Positions 9,708-18,013 of a stretch of DNA of 64,000 bases are shown piece after piece; position 1 is the stretch's first letter; each line of letters opens with the position of its first letter. Under the pieces are notes generated by a model that did no database searches, was not told where the DNA came from, and was given only the letters and a program-made list of their open reading frames with translations. This stretch comes from an uncultured Psychroserpens sp. (lineage in GTDB: Bacteria > Bacteroidota > Bacteroidia > Flavobacteriales > Flavobacteriaceae), in contig NZ_CANMVN010000001.1 of NCBI RefSeq assembly GCF_947501425.1, positions 372,001 to 436,000 of the forward strand, in the 5' to 3' direction. Both the position numbers and the translations under genes were made by a program.

Positions 9708-9723
9708 TACATATATATCTAAT

Positions 9724-9756
9724 AAAAAGAGAGGCCTATTGTCTCTCTTTTTTTTT
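9724..9756 (+). terminator. Terminator after the M43 protease gene
   Basis: AAAAGAGAG and CTCTCTTTT form a stem followed by a long T-run, 17 bases beyond the stop codon. Confidence 0.8.
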
Positions 9757-9828
9757 AAACCTTCTTTAAATTGTAAGCTGTCAATTATTTAACGACTAAT
9801 CATTTTTTTAACATAAAGCCATCAACTT

Positions 9829-12800
9829 ATGAGAAAAACACTAACCCAAATTTCAACAGTTTTCTTCTTGCTCTTTGTTGTATCTACTTACGCACAAACA
9901 AGAGACTGGCAATTTATCAATCCTGATAAAGCCATTAATAAAATCGAATTACAGGTTTTAGACAACACTAATTTTAGTGTGTTTCAATTGGATATTGAAA
10001 ATTTCAAATTGAAATTGACTGATGCACCCAAGCGAAAAGCATCAAATGGACAATCAAACACGATTGTTCAATTTCCAGATGTCAGTGGAAAACTTAAACA
10101 ATACCGAGTAGTTGAAACTCAGATTTTTTCTTCTGAAGATAATGAAAATCAACATCCAGATATTAAAACTTACTTAGGATCAAGACTAGATAATTCTGGG
10201 ACAAGAGTCCGATTTAGTGTAACACCTTTAGGGTTAAATGCCATGATCACAGAACCCGGAAAAGAAAATTATTATATACAACCAGCTACCAAAGTGGCAA
10301 ATGGGCAATATTTGATATACAATCGAAATGCCAAACAAAGTCCTATGGACTCTTTCGAGTGTCTAACGGAAGACCTTAATATTCCAACGCGATCAGAGAG
10401 AACAACTCTTAATAGAGATGCTAACGATCAAGTTTTAAGAACGTTTAGAATTGCCATTTCAGTGACTCAGGAGTATACCAATTTCTGGGATGACGGAAAC
10501 AATGCTAATGGTAATAATAGAGCAGATGCACTTGCTCAAATGATTTCAACCCTCAATAGAACTAACGAAGTTTTTGAAGTAGACATGGCTATCACCTTTC
10601 AACTGGTTGATACAGCTGATGATCCTGCTCTTGATCTTATTTATTCACCAACATTTCCAGATCCTTATGGTGGAGATTTAAATGGAGATCTACAAACTAA
10701 CCTCACAGCAACGGTTGGAGAATCTGATTATGATATTGGACATTTGTTAGCTTTTGGAGGTAATAACGGTAATGCAGGTTGTATTGGTTGTGTATGTACT
10801 AATGGAAAAGGGAGTGGATTTTCATCTCATAGTTTTTTAGATAATGATGGCGGACCATATATGGCAGATTTTTTTGATATTGATTATGTACCACATGAAA
10901 TTGGTCATCAAATGGGAGCAAACCATACCTGGTCATTTGGTTCTGAGGGAACAGGAGTTAATGCCGAACCAGGAAGTGGTACCACCATTATGGGGTATGC
11001 AGGAATTACAGGTCCTGACGATATTCAAGATCATTCTGACCCATATTTTCACTTTTACAGTATTGACCAAATATTAGATAATGTGACAACTTCTCCTAAT
11101 ACTTGTGCAGTACCGACAGGGATTACGAATGATCCTCCAGTAGCCGATGCTGGAGACGATTATATCATACCACAAGGCACAGCATTTATTTTAAAAGGAG
11201 ATGCTACTGATCCTAATGGAGGTGATGTACTAACTTATACTTGGGAGCAAATTGATGATGGTGTAACTACAAACACCAATTTTGGTCCTACTAAGACAAC
11301 TGGTGCTGTTTGGAGATCAAGACCACCAAGTGTGTCGCCAAATAGATATATGCCAATTTTAGAGCGCGTTCTTGCTGGACAATTAACAGAGTCTAATCCA
11401 GTAGAGACTGTAGATAATACATCATGGGAAACGGTTTCAACAGTTGGAAGAAGTTTAAATTTCGCACTTACGGTTAGAGATCGATCTGAAGCTGGAGGCG
11501 TTGGACAAACACCTCAGTCTGATTTTGATTTTATGACAGTTACTGTCGATGGAACATCTGGACCATTTGCTGTGACATCTCAAACTTCTAATGTCATCTG
11601 GGATGCTGGTTCTACTCAGACTGTAACATGGGACGTTGCTGGAACTGATATAGGGTTAGTCAATACTCCAACGGTGAATATACTGCTTTCAATTGATGGC
11701 GGACAAACATTTCCGTTTACCTTAGCCTCTAATATTCCTAATAATGGAACAGCAGATATCACAGTACCTCAAACAGGAGACACCTCTGAAGCCAGAGTTA
11801 TTGTTGAGGGGAATAATAATATTTTTTATGCTGTGAATTCTAGTGATTTCACAATTCAGAGTTCTGAGTTTGTTATCACGTTTGATAATACTGAATTGGA
11901 TGTATGTCAGCCAGATAATGCGATATTCAATTTTACTTATAATACGTTTTTAGGATTTACTGATACGACTACATTTAGCGTTAATGGATTACCAGTGGAG
12001 GTTTCAGCAGTAATTAATCCAACTACTGCTTCAGCTGATGGTACTACAGGAACTGTCACTATAAGTGGTACTGGTAGTTTAGCTGAAGGAAGTTATCCTT
12101 TTACTTTTGAGGGGAATTCAGGAGGGATTAATCAAACTGTAGATTTAACCTTAAATGTGTTGAGTAATAGTTTAAGTTCGGCCGTATTAACATCTCCTGC
12201 AAATGGAGCTTTAGGTTTGGATGATGAAGTAGATTTAATGTGGACAGGAGATGCTAATGCACAGGACTATTTAGTTGAAATTTCAACTCAATCTAATTTT
12301 GCTAGTATTTTTGATAGTGCCACAGTTCAAAGTACATCGTATGCTGTTTCTGGGTTATCTGCTAATACACAGTATTTCTGGAGAGTCACTGCGTCTAATT
12401 TATGTGGTAATGCAAGTCCTTCAACTGTATTTAATTTTACAACTGCTAACATCATCTGCCTAACACCAAGTGCAACGGATACACCAATTGCTATTTTAGA
12501 AACAGGTAATGCTACAGATAATTACACATCTGTGATTACTATTACAGATAATGAACCTGTTACAGATGTCAATGTCACTATTAATATTGAACATACATGG
12601 AACAATGATTTGGATATCTTTTTAATTAGTCCGTCAGGAACAGTAGTAGAGCTATCTACAGACAATGGTGATGCAGGTGATGACGATTATACTAATACCG
12701 TTTTTGATCAAGAAGCGGTAACACCTATAACTAGTGGGACGTCTCCATTTACAGGAACTTTTATTCCTGAGGGAGATTTGTCTGTACTTTATGGCGAAAC

Positions 12801-13176
12801 ATCTGGTGGTAATTGGACATTATCTGTTGATGATGATTTTGGCACAGCTGATGGCGGACAAATATTAGAGTTTACTTTAGAGCTCTGTATTGAGCCAACA
12901 TTATCCGTGGAGAATGTAGGTATTGATACTATTGATTTCGGGATTTATCCAAACCCTAATAATGGATCGTTCAATGTAAAACTCAATAATGCGATCTCTG
13001 ACCGAATTGAAATTTCAGTTCATGATATTAGAGGACGAAGGATATTTAAAAATAGTTATGAGAATGATTCTAATTTTAATCAAGCCATTACATTAAATTC
13101 TGTTCAGTCAGGAATGTATTTGGTGACTGTTAAAGACGGAAATCAACAAGTGACGAAGAAAATAGTGATAGAGTAA
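9829..13176 (+). CDS. Secreted reprolysin-like (M12B) metalloprotease with FnIII, P-domain and T9SS sorting domain
   Basis: 1115 residues. Signal peptide 1-23 (ending TYAQ), then a propeptide and a metzincin catalytic domain with PHEIGHQMGANH near residue 355 and the Met-turn TIMGY near 386. PKD/Ig-like regions follow (435-770), a fibronectin-III-like module (roughly 785-880), a P-domain (890-1020), and a C-terminal type A T9SS sorting domain beginning GIYPNPNNGSF. The last 50 residues closely match those of the preceding protease, and the P-domains are alike, so the two share accessory modules although the catalytic domains differ. It lies 121 bases downstream but beyond a terminator, so it has its own transcript. 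Confidence 0.92.
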   Translation: MRKTLTQISTVFFLLFVVSTYAQTRDWQFINPDKAINKIELQVLDNTNFSVFQLDIENFKLKLTDAPKRKASNGQSNTIVQFPDVSGKLKQYRVVETQIFSSEDNENQHPDIKTYLGSRLDNSGTRVRFSVTPLGLNAMITEPGKENYYIQPATKVANGQYLIYNRNAKQSPMDSFECLTEDLNIPTRSERTTLNRDANDQVLRTFRIAISVTQEYTNFWDDGNNANGNNRADALAQMISTLNRTNEVFEVDMAITFQLVDTADDPALDLIYSPTFPDPYGGDLNGDLQTNLTATVGESDYDIGHLLAFGGNNGNAGCIGCVCTNGKGSGFSSHSFLDNDGGPYMADFFDIDYVPHEIGHQMGANHTWSFGSEGTGVNAEPGSGTTIMGYAGITGPDDIQDHSDPYFHFYSIDQILDNVTTSPNTCAVPTGITNDPPVADAGDDYIIPQGTAFILKGDATDPNGGDVLTYTWEQIDDGVTTNTNFGPTKTTGAVWRSRPPSVSPNRYMPILERVLAGQLTESNPVETVDNTSWETVSTVGRSLNFALTVRDRSEAGGVGQTPQSDFDFMTVTVDGTSGPFAVTSQTSNVIWDAGSTQTVTWDVAGTDIGLVNTPTVNILLSIDGGQTFPFTLASNIPNNGTADITVPQTGDTSEARVIVEGNNNIFYAVNSSDFTIQSSEFVITFDNTELDVCQPDNAIFNFTYNTFLGFTDTTTFSVNGLPVEVSAVINPTTASADGTTGTVTISGTGSLAEGSYPFTFEGNSGGINQTVDLTLNVLSNSLSSAVLTSPANGALGLDDEVDLMWTGDANAQDYLVEISTQSNFASIFDSATVQSTSYAVSGLSANTQYFWRVTASNLCGNASPSTVFNFTTANIICLTPSATDTPIAILETGNATDNYTSVITITDNEPVTDVNVTINIEHTWNNDLDIFLISPSGTVVELSTDNGDAGDDDYTNTVFDQEAVTPITSGTSPFTGTFIPEGDLSVLYGETSGGNWTLSVDDDFGTADGGQILEFTLELCIEPTLSVENVGIDTIDFGIYPNPNNGSFNVKLNNAISDRIEISVHDIRGRRIFKNSYENDSNFNQAITLNSVQSGMYLVTVKDGNQQVTKKIVIE

Positions 13177-13195
13177 ATCACTGAAATATATATAA

Positions 13196-13229
13196 TAAAA
13201 AGAGAGGCTAATACAGCTTCTCTTTTTTA
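13196..13229. terminator. Bidirectional terminator between M12B protease and pth
   Basis: AAAAGAGA/TCTCTTTT outer stem with GCT/AGC inside, flanked by A-run and T-run, so it can act on both strands. It overlaps the pth stop codon. Confidence 0.75.
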
Positions 13230-13895
13230 TTTGCCGTTAAATGTATTCATGGTATTACTTACTCCAGCTGTACCAAAAGATTTAATAAGTTCAATGGATT
13301 TATCTAGACGTTCGGATAGCTTTTCAGTCTCTTCACTGGTCCATTCGCCTAAGACATAATCCACTTGTCTACCTTTACTGAATTGGTCACTAATTCCAAA
13401 TCTAAACCGATTGTATTTTGTCGTTTGTAGTGTGTTTTGAATATCTCTCAACCCATTATGACCACCATCACTACCTTTTGTTTTTAGCCTTAGACTTCCG
13501 AAGGGAAGATTGAGATCATCAGTAATAATCAATACATTTTCAAGAGGTACTTTCTCCTTAGTCAACCAATACTTTACTGCTTTACCGCTTAAATTCATGT
13601 AGGTGCTGGGTTTTAAAAGAATAAATGTGCGGCCTTTGAATCTAAAGGAGGTGAGGTCACCCAGCTTTTGAGTTTCAAATTTAAGATCTTCTTTTTCTGC
13701 TAAAGCATCTAAAATTTTGAACCCTATATTGTGTCTTGTATTAGCATATTTGTCTCCAATATTGCCAAGTCCGACGATGAGAAATTTTTTCATAGGATCA
13801 GTATCATCAACATCTAAAGATGTAGAGTTCCAATTAAATAAATTACGTATAAACTTCCAGATAATTAAAGTGTTTGTGTAAAAATAAAAAAGCAT
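13227..13895 (-). CDS. pth: Peptidyl-tRNA hydrolase
   Basis: Recycles peptidyl-tRNA released during translation. The core starts MKKFLIVGLGNIG and contains the family's TRHNIGF near residue 54 (catalytic His) and KPSTYMNLSGKAV near 98; DDLNLPFGSLRLK near 129 holds the catalytic Asp and GSDGGHNGLR follows. The 222-residue frame carries a 34-residue N-terminal extension before the MKK. Its ATG lies inside the terminator hairpin of rplY, so translation may begin lower down, at 13793 (188 residues) or at a non-ATG codon in between. An extension of this sort is, as I recall, common in flavobacterial Pth. Third gene of a prs-rplY-pth series. Confidence 0.93.
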   Translation of the reverse strand: MLFYFYTNTLIIWKFIRNLFNWNSTSLDVDDTDPMKKFLIVGLGNIGDKYANTRHNIGFKILDALAEKEDLKFETQKLGDLTSFRFKGRTFILLKPSTYMNLSGKAVKYWLTKEKVPLENVLIITDDLNLPFGSLRLKTKGSDGGHNGLRDIQNTLQTTKYNRFRFGISDQFSKGRQVDYVLGEWTSEETEKLSERLDKSIELIKSFGTAGVSNTMNTFNGK

Positions 13896-13919
13896 TCTAA
13901 ATAAATAGAATGCTTTTTA
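13886..13919. terminator. Terminator after rplY
   Basis: A 12-bp stem (AAAAAGCATTCT with AGAATGCTTTTT) with an 8-base loop and T-runs on both strands, 22 bases beyond the rplY stop. The first ATG of the pth frame is within its arm. Confidence 0.8.
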
Positions 13920-13940
13920 TAATTATAGAATATATATGTT

Positions 13941-14600
13941 CTATTCTTGAGCTGGCGCATCAGCTGCTGGAGCATCTCCTCCTTCAGTTGCTGCTGCAGT
14001 TCCTTCAGCTCCTTCTTCTAATTCTTCATCTTCATCGTCATCTTCAACAATAGCAGTTCTAGCAGTTTTAATTTGTACTACAACAGTGTTGTCAGAATGT
14101 AATAAAGTGTAACCTTCACCTTCTAGTGCTGTTACATAAAGCTTGTTACCAATTTTAAGTGGTGTGATATCTGCTTCTAAGAAATCAGGTAAATTTTTAG
14201 GGAGCGCTTTCACTCTTAATTTACGTCTGTTTCTACGAAGAACACCTCCATTTAAAACGCCTCTAGACGTTCCAATAATGTGTACAGGAATGTCCATAGC
14301 AATTTCTTTGTCTTCAAATAGACGGTAGAAATCTATGTGTAAGATTCTATCTGTTACTGGGTGAAACTGGATGTCTTGTAAAACAGCATCATAAGTTTCG
14401 CCATTGTCTAAGGCAATCACAACTGTATGCGCATTAGGCGTGTATACAAGTTTTGAGAAAGCCAATTCTGGTGCAGAGAAATGCACGTTTTGGTCTCCTC
14501 CGTATAATACGCAAGGAACCTGACCAGCATTACGTAGGGCTTTCGTTGCCTTCTTGCCCACGCTTTCTCTTTGAGATCCATTGATTGTAATTGATTTCAT
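13941..14600 (-). CDS. rplY: 50S ribosomal protein L25/general stress protein Ctc
   Basis: Binds 5S rRNA in the large subunit. 219 residues: an N-terminal L25 domain beginning [21 protein letters not shown] (about 1-90), with VPCVLYGG near 29 and HIDFYRL near 110, then the TL5/Ctc-type C-terminal beta domain to about residue 185. The tail is acidic and alanine-rich ([12 protein letters not shown] then [13 protein letters not shown]). This long, two-domain form is the usual Bacteroidota version. It lies 25 bases after prs. Confidence 0.96.
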   Translation of the reverse strand: MKSITINGSQRESVGKKATKALRNAGQVPCVLYGGDQNVHFSAPELAFSKLVYTPNAHTVVIALDNGETYDAVLQDIQFHPVTDRILHIDFYRLFEDKEIAMDIPVHIIGTSRGVLNGGVLRRNRRKLRVKALPKNLPDFLEADITPLKIGNKLYVTALEGEGYTLLHSDNTVVVQIKTARTAIVEDDDEDEELEEGAEGTAAATEGGDAPAADAPAQE

Positions 14601-14625
14601 TTTCTGTGTTTATATTAATATTAAA

Positions 14626-15567
14626 TTACATTAAAAATTTAGAGCTAATTGATTTGTTGTAGTGTACATTATGCATGACTTCAGCAAATAAATCGGCACA
14701 ACTCAAAACTCTAATCTTTTCACTTTTTTGTTTCAGCGGAATTGAATCTGTTACAATCAATTCTTCCAGTTTAGAATTTTCAAGTTTCTTGTAAGCATCT
14801 CCAGATAAAATAGGGTGTGTACAAATAGCTCTTACGCTAAGTGCTCCTTTTTCCATCATAAGATCTGCAGCTTTCGTTAAAGTTCCGGCTGTATCCACCA
14901 TATCATCTACCAAGACAACATTCTTACCTGTAACATCTCCAATAAGTTCCATATGAGAGATTACATTAGCTTTTGCACGTTGTTTGTAGCAAATAACCAC
15001 ATCACTCTCTAAAGCTTTAGAATAAGCGTAGGCTCTTTTAGAACCACCCATATCTGGTGAAGCAATTGTGAGGTTGTCTAAATTTAAAGACTTCAAATAC
15101 GGTAAAAATATGGTTGAAGCGAATAAGTGATCAACTGGTTTTTCAAAAAATCCTTGAATCTGATCTGCATGTAAATCCATAGTGATGATTCGAGTTGCAC
15201 CAGCAGCTTCCAACATCTTTGCTACTAATTTAGCAGCAATAGGAACTCTAGGTTTATCTTTTCGATCTTGTCTTGCCCATCCAAAATATGGTAATACAGC
15301 TGTGATATGTCTGGCCGATGCACGTTTAGCAGCATCAATCATTAACAACATTTCCATTAAATTTTCAGGACCAGGATGTGTAGAACCAATGATAAAGATT
15401 CGTGTTCCTCTTATAGATTCTTCGTAAGATGGTTGAAATTCACCATCACTATACGTTGATGTAATTACATTACCTAAAGGCACACCAAAAGTGGCTGCGA
15501 TTTTCTCTGCAAGTTCTTTACTTTGTCCACATGCAAAAATTTTTGCTTCTGTTGCTCCAGTTGGCAT
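14626..15567 (-). CDS. prs: Ribose-phosphate pyrophosphokinase
   Basis: Makes PRPP from ribose-5-phosphate and ATP for purine, pyrimidine, NAD, His and Trp synthesis. 313 residues, family length. Visible are the substrate loop YSDGEFQPS near residue 40, YFGWARQDRKDKPR near 94 (ATP-binding flexible loop), DLHADQIQGFF near 131, and the PRPP-binding VVLVDDMVDTAGT near 217. It heads the prs-rplY-pth series. Confidence 0.97.
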   Translation of the reverse strand: MPTGATEAKIFACGQSKELAEKIAATFGVPLGNVITSTYSDGEFQPSYEESIRGTRIFIIGSTHPGPENLMEMLLMIDAAKRASARHITAVLPYFGWARQDRKDKPRVPIAAKLVAKMLEAAGATRIITMDLHADQIQGFFEKPVDHLFASTIFLPYLKSLNLDNLTIASPDMGGSKRAYAYSKALESDVVICYKQRAKANVISHMELIGDVTGKNVVLVDDMVDTAGTLTKAADLMMEKGALSVRAICTHPILSGDAYKKLENSKLEELIVTDSIPLKQKSEKIRVLSCADLFAEVMHNVHYNKSISSKFLM

Positions 15568-15616
15568 TGGTAATTAATTATTTAAGGTTTTTAATTCGCT
15601 TTGTTTTAACGAGGTG

Positions 15617-15624
15617 CAAATTTA
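15617..15624 (-). promoter_or_regulatory. -7 box of prs
   Basis: TAAATTTG on the minus strand, an exact TAnnTTTG match followed by CACC, 49 bases before the prs start codon. No well-placed -33 TTTG is seen. Confidence 0.45.
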
Positions 15625-15690
15625 TGAATTTATTTCAACTGAAAAAGCATAAAACCTACTATTTTTGCTAGATTGTAATAAATTATTTTA

Positions 15691-15698
15691 TAATTTTG
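15691..15698 (+). promoter_or_regulatory. -7 box of tRNA-Leu
   Basis: TAATTTTG matches TAnnTTTG exactly and ends 12 bases before the tRNA. A TTTG lies 23 bases upstream at 15664-15667. Confidence 0.5.
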
Positions 15699-15710
15699 CA
15701 GTCCTAATTT

Positions 15711-15792
15711 GCTCAAGTGGCGGAATTGGTAGACGCGCTGGATTCAAAATCCAGTGACTTCGGTCGTGTGGGTTCGATTCCCACCTTGAGTA
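15711..15792 (+). tRNA. tRNA-Leu (anticodon CAA)
   Basis: An 82-base class II tRNA. The acceptor arms GCTCAAG and CTTGAGT pair (first pair G-U), the anticodon stem CTGGA/TCCAG encloses TTCAAAA giving anticodon CAA, the long variable arm is GTGACTTCGGTCGTG, and the T loop is GGTTCGATTCC. No CCA is encoded. It reads UUG codons. Confidence 0.95.
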
Positions 15793-15798
15793 CGAATA

Positions 15799-15945
15799 CA
15801 TCATCAAAGGATGAAAATACAAGCGAGTTTCAAAATGAAGCTCGCTTCTTTTTTGAAATATAGAGAGGTGTTTTCTTTGATGATGTTCAAAGCGACGCTT
15901 TGGGAACAACGAACAAAGTGAGTTAATCCCACTTTGAGTACAAAT
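15799..15945 (+). repeat. Palindromic block with a partial copy of the tRNA-Leu 3' end
   Basis: Behind the tRNA lie an 11-bp inverted pair CATCATCAAAG (15799-15809) / CTTTGATGATG (15875-15885) around the terminator, a perfect 15-bp palindrome CAAAGCGACGCTTTG (15888-15902), and TCCCACTTTGAGTACAAAT (15927-15945). The last matches the tRNA's own 3' end TCCCACCTTGAGTACGAAT (15779-15797) at 17 of 19 positions. It could be a tRNA remnant or an old attachment-site copy. Confidence 0.55.
15821..15854 (+). terminator. Terminator after tRNA-Leu
   Basis: AAGCGAG/CTCGCTT stem extended by TTTC/GAAG, followed by a T-run, 28 bases beyond the tRNA. Confidence 0.8.
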
Positions 15946-15999
15946 GCCCTTAACACTAACGTTGGAAGCTTTTTTATTTTTCAAATCAATTAAATCCTG

Positions 16000-16007
16000 T
16001 AACTTTG
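16000..16007 (+). promoter_or_regulatory. -7 box of the HupE/UreJ-like gene
   Basis: TAACTTTG, an exact TAnnTTTG box, ends 23 bases before the ATG at 16031. It lies inside the longer open frame that begins at 15944, which argues for the downstream start. Confidence 0.5.
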
Positions 16008-16030
16008 GTTCAACCCAAATAAAAAACGCT

Positions 16031-16621
16031 ATGATTGACAATGTTCTGTCAAATTTTCAAGATGGAGTCTTCCATGTGCTTCATCTAAACGCCTACGACC
16101 ACATCTTATTTTTAATCGTACTCGTTATCGCCTATCTATTTAATGATTGGAAACGTGTATTGTTGTTAGTAACAGTGTTTACCATTGGTCACTGTATTTC
16201 ATTGGCATTAACAACTTACGACATTATCAGAGTCAATGTAAAATTGGTGGAGTTTTTAATTCCGTTAACCATTTTAGTGGTGGCCTTATTCAATGTGTTT
16301 ACAGCAGGAAAAAAATCACATGGCACTAAAGTCGGACTCCTATTTTTTGCAACGCTGTTTTTTGGTTTGATTCACGGATTAGGATTTGTAGGTGCTTTTG
16401 AACAAATGATTTCATCTTCAGAAAGTAAATTATTAGCACTTTTAGAAATCGGACTTGGGATTGAAGTTGGTCAACTTATTGTGGCTTTTGTAGTCCTATT
16501 TTTGAGTTTTCTGTGTCAAACCATTTTTAGATTTTCTAAACGCGATTGGGTCATGGTCATTTCGGCTATTGTGGTTGGATTTATCTTACCAATGCTTATT
16601 CATCATGAATTATTATCCTGA
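16031..16621 (+). CDS. HupE/UreJ-like membrane protein
   Basis: 196 residues with about six hydrophobic helices. The N-terminus has GVFHVLHLNAYDHILFLIVL, with the histidines and HILF motif of the HupE/UreJ family, then FTIGHCISLALT near residue 53 and FGLIHGLGFVGAF near 115. These motifs resemble metal-permease-like proteins found with hydrogenase or urease genes, but no such enzyme genes are nearby, so nickel or cobalt transport is only a guess. The start at 16031 is supported by the -7 box at 16000. Confidence 0.85.
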   Translation: MIDNVLSNFQDGVFHVLHLNAYDHILFLIVLVIAYLFNDWKRVLLLVTVFTIGHCISLALTTYDIIRVNVKLVEFLIPLTILVVALFNVFTAGKKSHGTKVGLLFFATLFFGLIHGLGFVGAFEQMISSSESKLLALLEIGLGIEVGQLIVAFVVLFLSFLCQTIFRFSKRDWVMVISAIVVGFILPMLIHHELLS

Positions 16622-16710
16622 AATTAGAATCCCAACGTAAGATTTGATAAAACTTTAACGAAATGTAAACAGCCCATACAATTCTAACCTTTTATCTTCG
16701 TTAAACTGAA

Positions 16711-17550
16711 ATGAGCAATTTTTTATTACGCAGATTTATTGTCACGAAGAGATTATTCCTCTTACTATCACTCATATTAGTATCCTGTTTTCAAGGAAAT
16801 GAATACAAGACTGAACTTGAAGCTTATGTAGATGAAGATATTAGGATTAATAAGAATAGAAAAGAATACGAAGTATCTGCTCTGGAGGTTTTGGCAGAAG
16901 AAAAGCCGCAAGAGTTTGAAATAATGTATAAAGAAGCTAAAAATATTAATTTTCTTGTTTCTGAATTTGAAAGTTTTGTACTGAAATCAGAATCTATTGA
17001 TTCAATTAATCTAAAATTAAATTTTTTTAAAGAAAATATCTCTACGCTCAATTTGAAGCAATTCAGAATGTTAAACGAAGAGTTAGATTTACAATCATTA
17101 ACGAGATTATCAGAGAAATATAAGCTTTTGAGTAAGTTAAAAAGTATAAGCTTTGAAAGATATAACATATTAAGATCTATAGGGTGTGATTTGTCTGGAA
17201 TATCAAGCTATAGAACTAAAATGTTAGCATCCAGATTAAATGATAGTGTAGTTGTATTAAATGTTTTTAGTAGATTATTAAAGCAATACAACACCAATGA
17301 AGATGATTTATCTCTAAATGTTACTATAAATCAAAATATGAAAGCAAATACTTTTATTGGTTTACATATAAAACCAATCACTAGTTATATGGCTTATCTT
17401 GTAAAATCAAGGTCTGATACACTTTTTGTAGATGCAATTCTAAGAACAAATGAAAGGGCTAAGCTTGTAATTGCAAAGAACTCATCATATATTTATGTTG
17501 GTGAATTAAAAGAATTTGATGAACATTATTTAGAGGACTATTTTAAATAA
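16711..17550 (+). CDS. Predicted lipoprotein of unknown function
   Basis: 279 residues. It begins with basic residues and a hydrophobic stretch ending in the lipobox LILVSC, so Cys30 or so would be lipidated. The mature part is rich in charged helices to about residue 190 (for example LSEKYKLLSKLKSISF), then looks like a small beta domain. I recognise no family. It is more AT-rich in codon use than its neighbours, and could be strain-specific. In-register hexamers TTAACG (16655) and TAAACA (16666) precede a TATCTTCG box at 16693. Confidence 0.65.
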   Translation: MSNFLLRRFIVTKRLFLLLSLILVSCFQGNEYKTELEAYVDEDIRINKNRKEYEVSALEVLAEEKPQEFEIMYKEAKNINFLVSEFESFVLKSESIDSINLKLNFFKENISTLNLKQFRMLNEELDLQSLTRLSEKYKLLSKLKSISFERYNILRSIGCDLSGISSYRTKMLASRLNDSVVVLNVFSRLLKQYNTNEDDLSLNVTINQNMKANTFIGLHIKPITSYMAYLVKSRSDTLFVDAILRTNERAKLVIAKNSSYIYVGELKEFDEHYLEDYFK

Positions 17551-17581
17551 ATCTAGGATGAATAAAAAGCATTCAAAATAA

Positions 17582-18013
17582 ATGCCTAAAGACAAACAAT
17601 TACGATACGACAAAGCCTACCTTAGAATAGCGAAAGAATGGGGTAAATTATCCCATTGCAAGCGTAAACAGGTTGGCGCACTTATTGTAAAAGATAGAAT
17701 GATCATATCCGATGGTTACAATGGTACACCAACTGGTTTTGAGAATTACTGTGAAGATGACAAAGGTTATACCAAATGGTATGTATTGCATGCCGAAGCT
17801 AATGCGATATTAAAAGTAGCGTCGTCAACACAATCTTGCAGAGGAGCAACATTGTATATCACCTTATCACCTTGTAAGGAATGCAGCAAATTGATTCATC
17901 AGGCTGGAATCGTAAGAGTGGTGTATCATGAAGCCTATAAAGACTGCTCAGGAATAGAATTTTTAGAAAAAGCTGGAATTGATCTGGCACTTATAGAAGA
18001 TGTAACTGTATAA
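17582..18013 (+). CDS. dCMP deaminase family protein
   Basis: 143 residues, zinc-dependent deaminase fold. The proton-shuttling and zinc-binding HAEANAI is near residue 70 and the second zinc motif LSPCKECSKL near 95; NGTPTGFENYCED near 47 is characteristic of the dCMP deaminase / ComEB branch rather than tRNA or cytidine deaminases. It would convert dCMP to dUMP for dTTP synthesis. Its stop overlaps the start of the S41 protease (TAATG), so the two are translated together. Confidence 0.9.
   Translation: MPKDKQLRYDKAYLRIAKEWGKLSHCKRKQVGALIVKDRMIISDGYNGTPTGFENYCEDDKGYTKWYVLHAEANAILKVASSTQSCRGATLYITLSPCKECSKLIHQAGIVRVVYHEAYKDCSGIEFLEKAGIDLALIEDVTV

Noticed and set aside
15688-16041. 117-codon minus-strand open frame over tRNA-Leu
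   Set aside because: It reads the tRNA antisense (WESNPHDRSHW) and has no promoter or family; a classic spurious frame.
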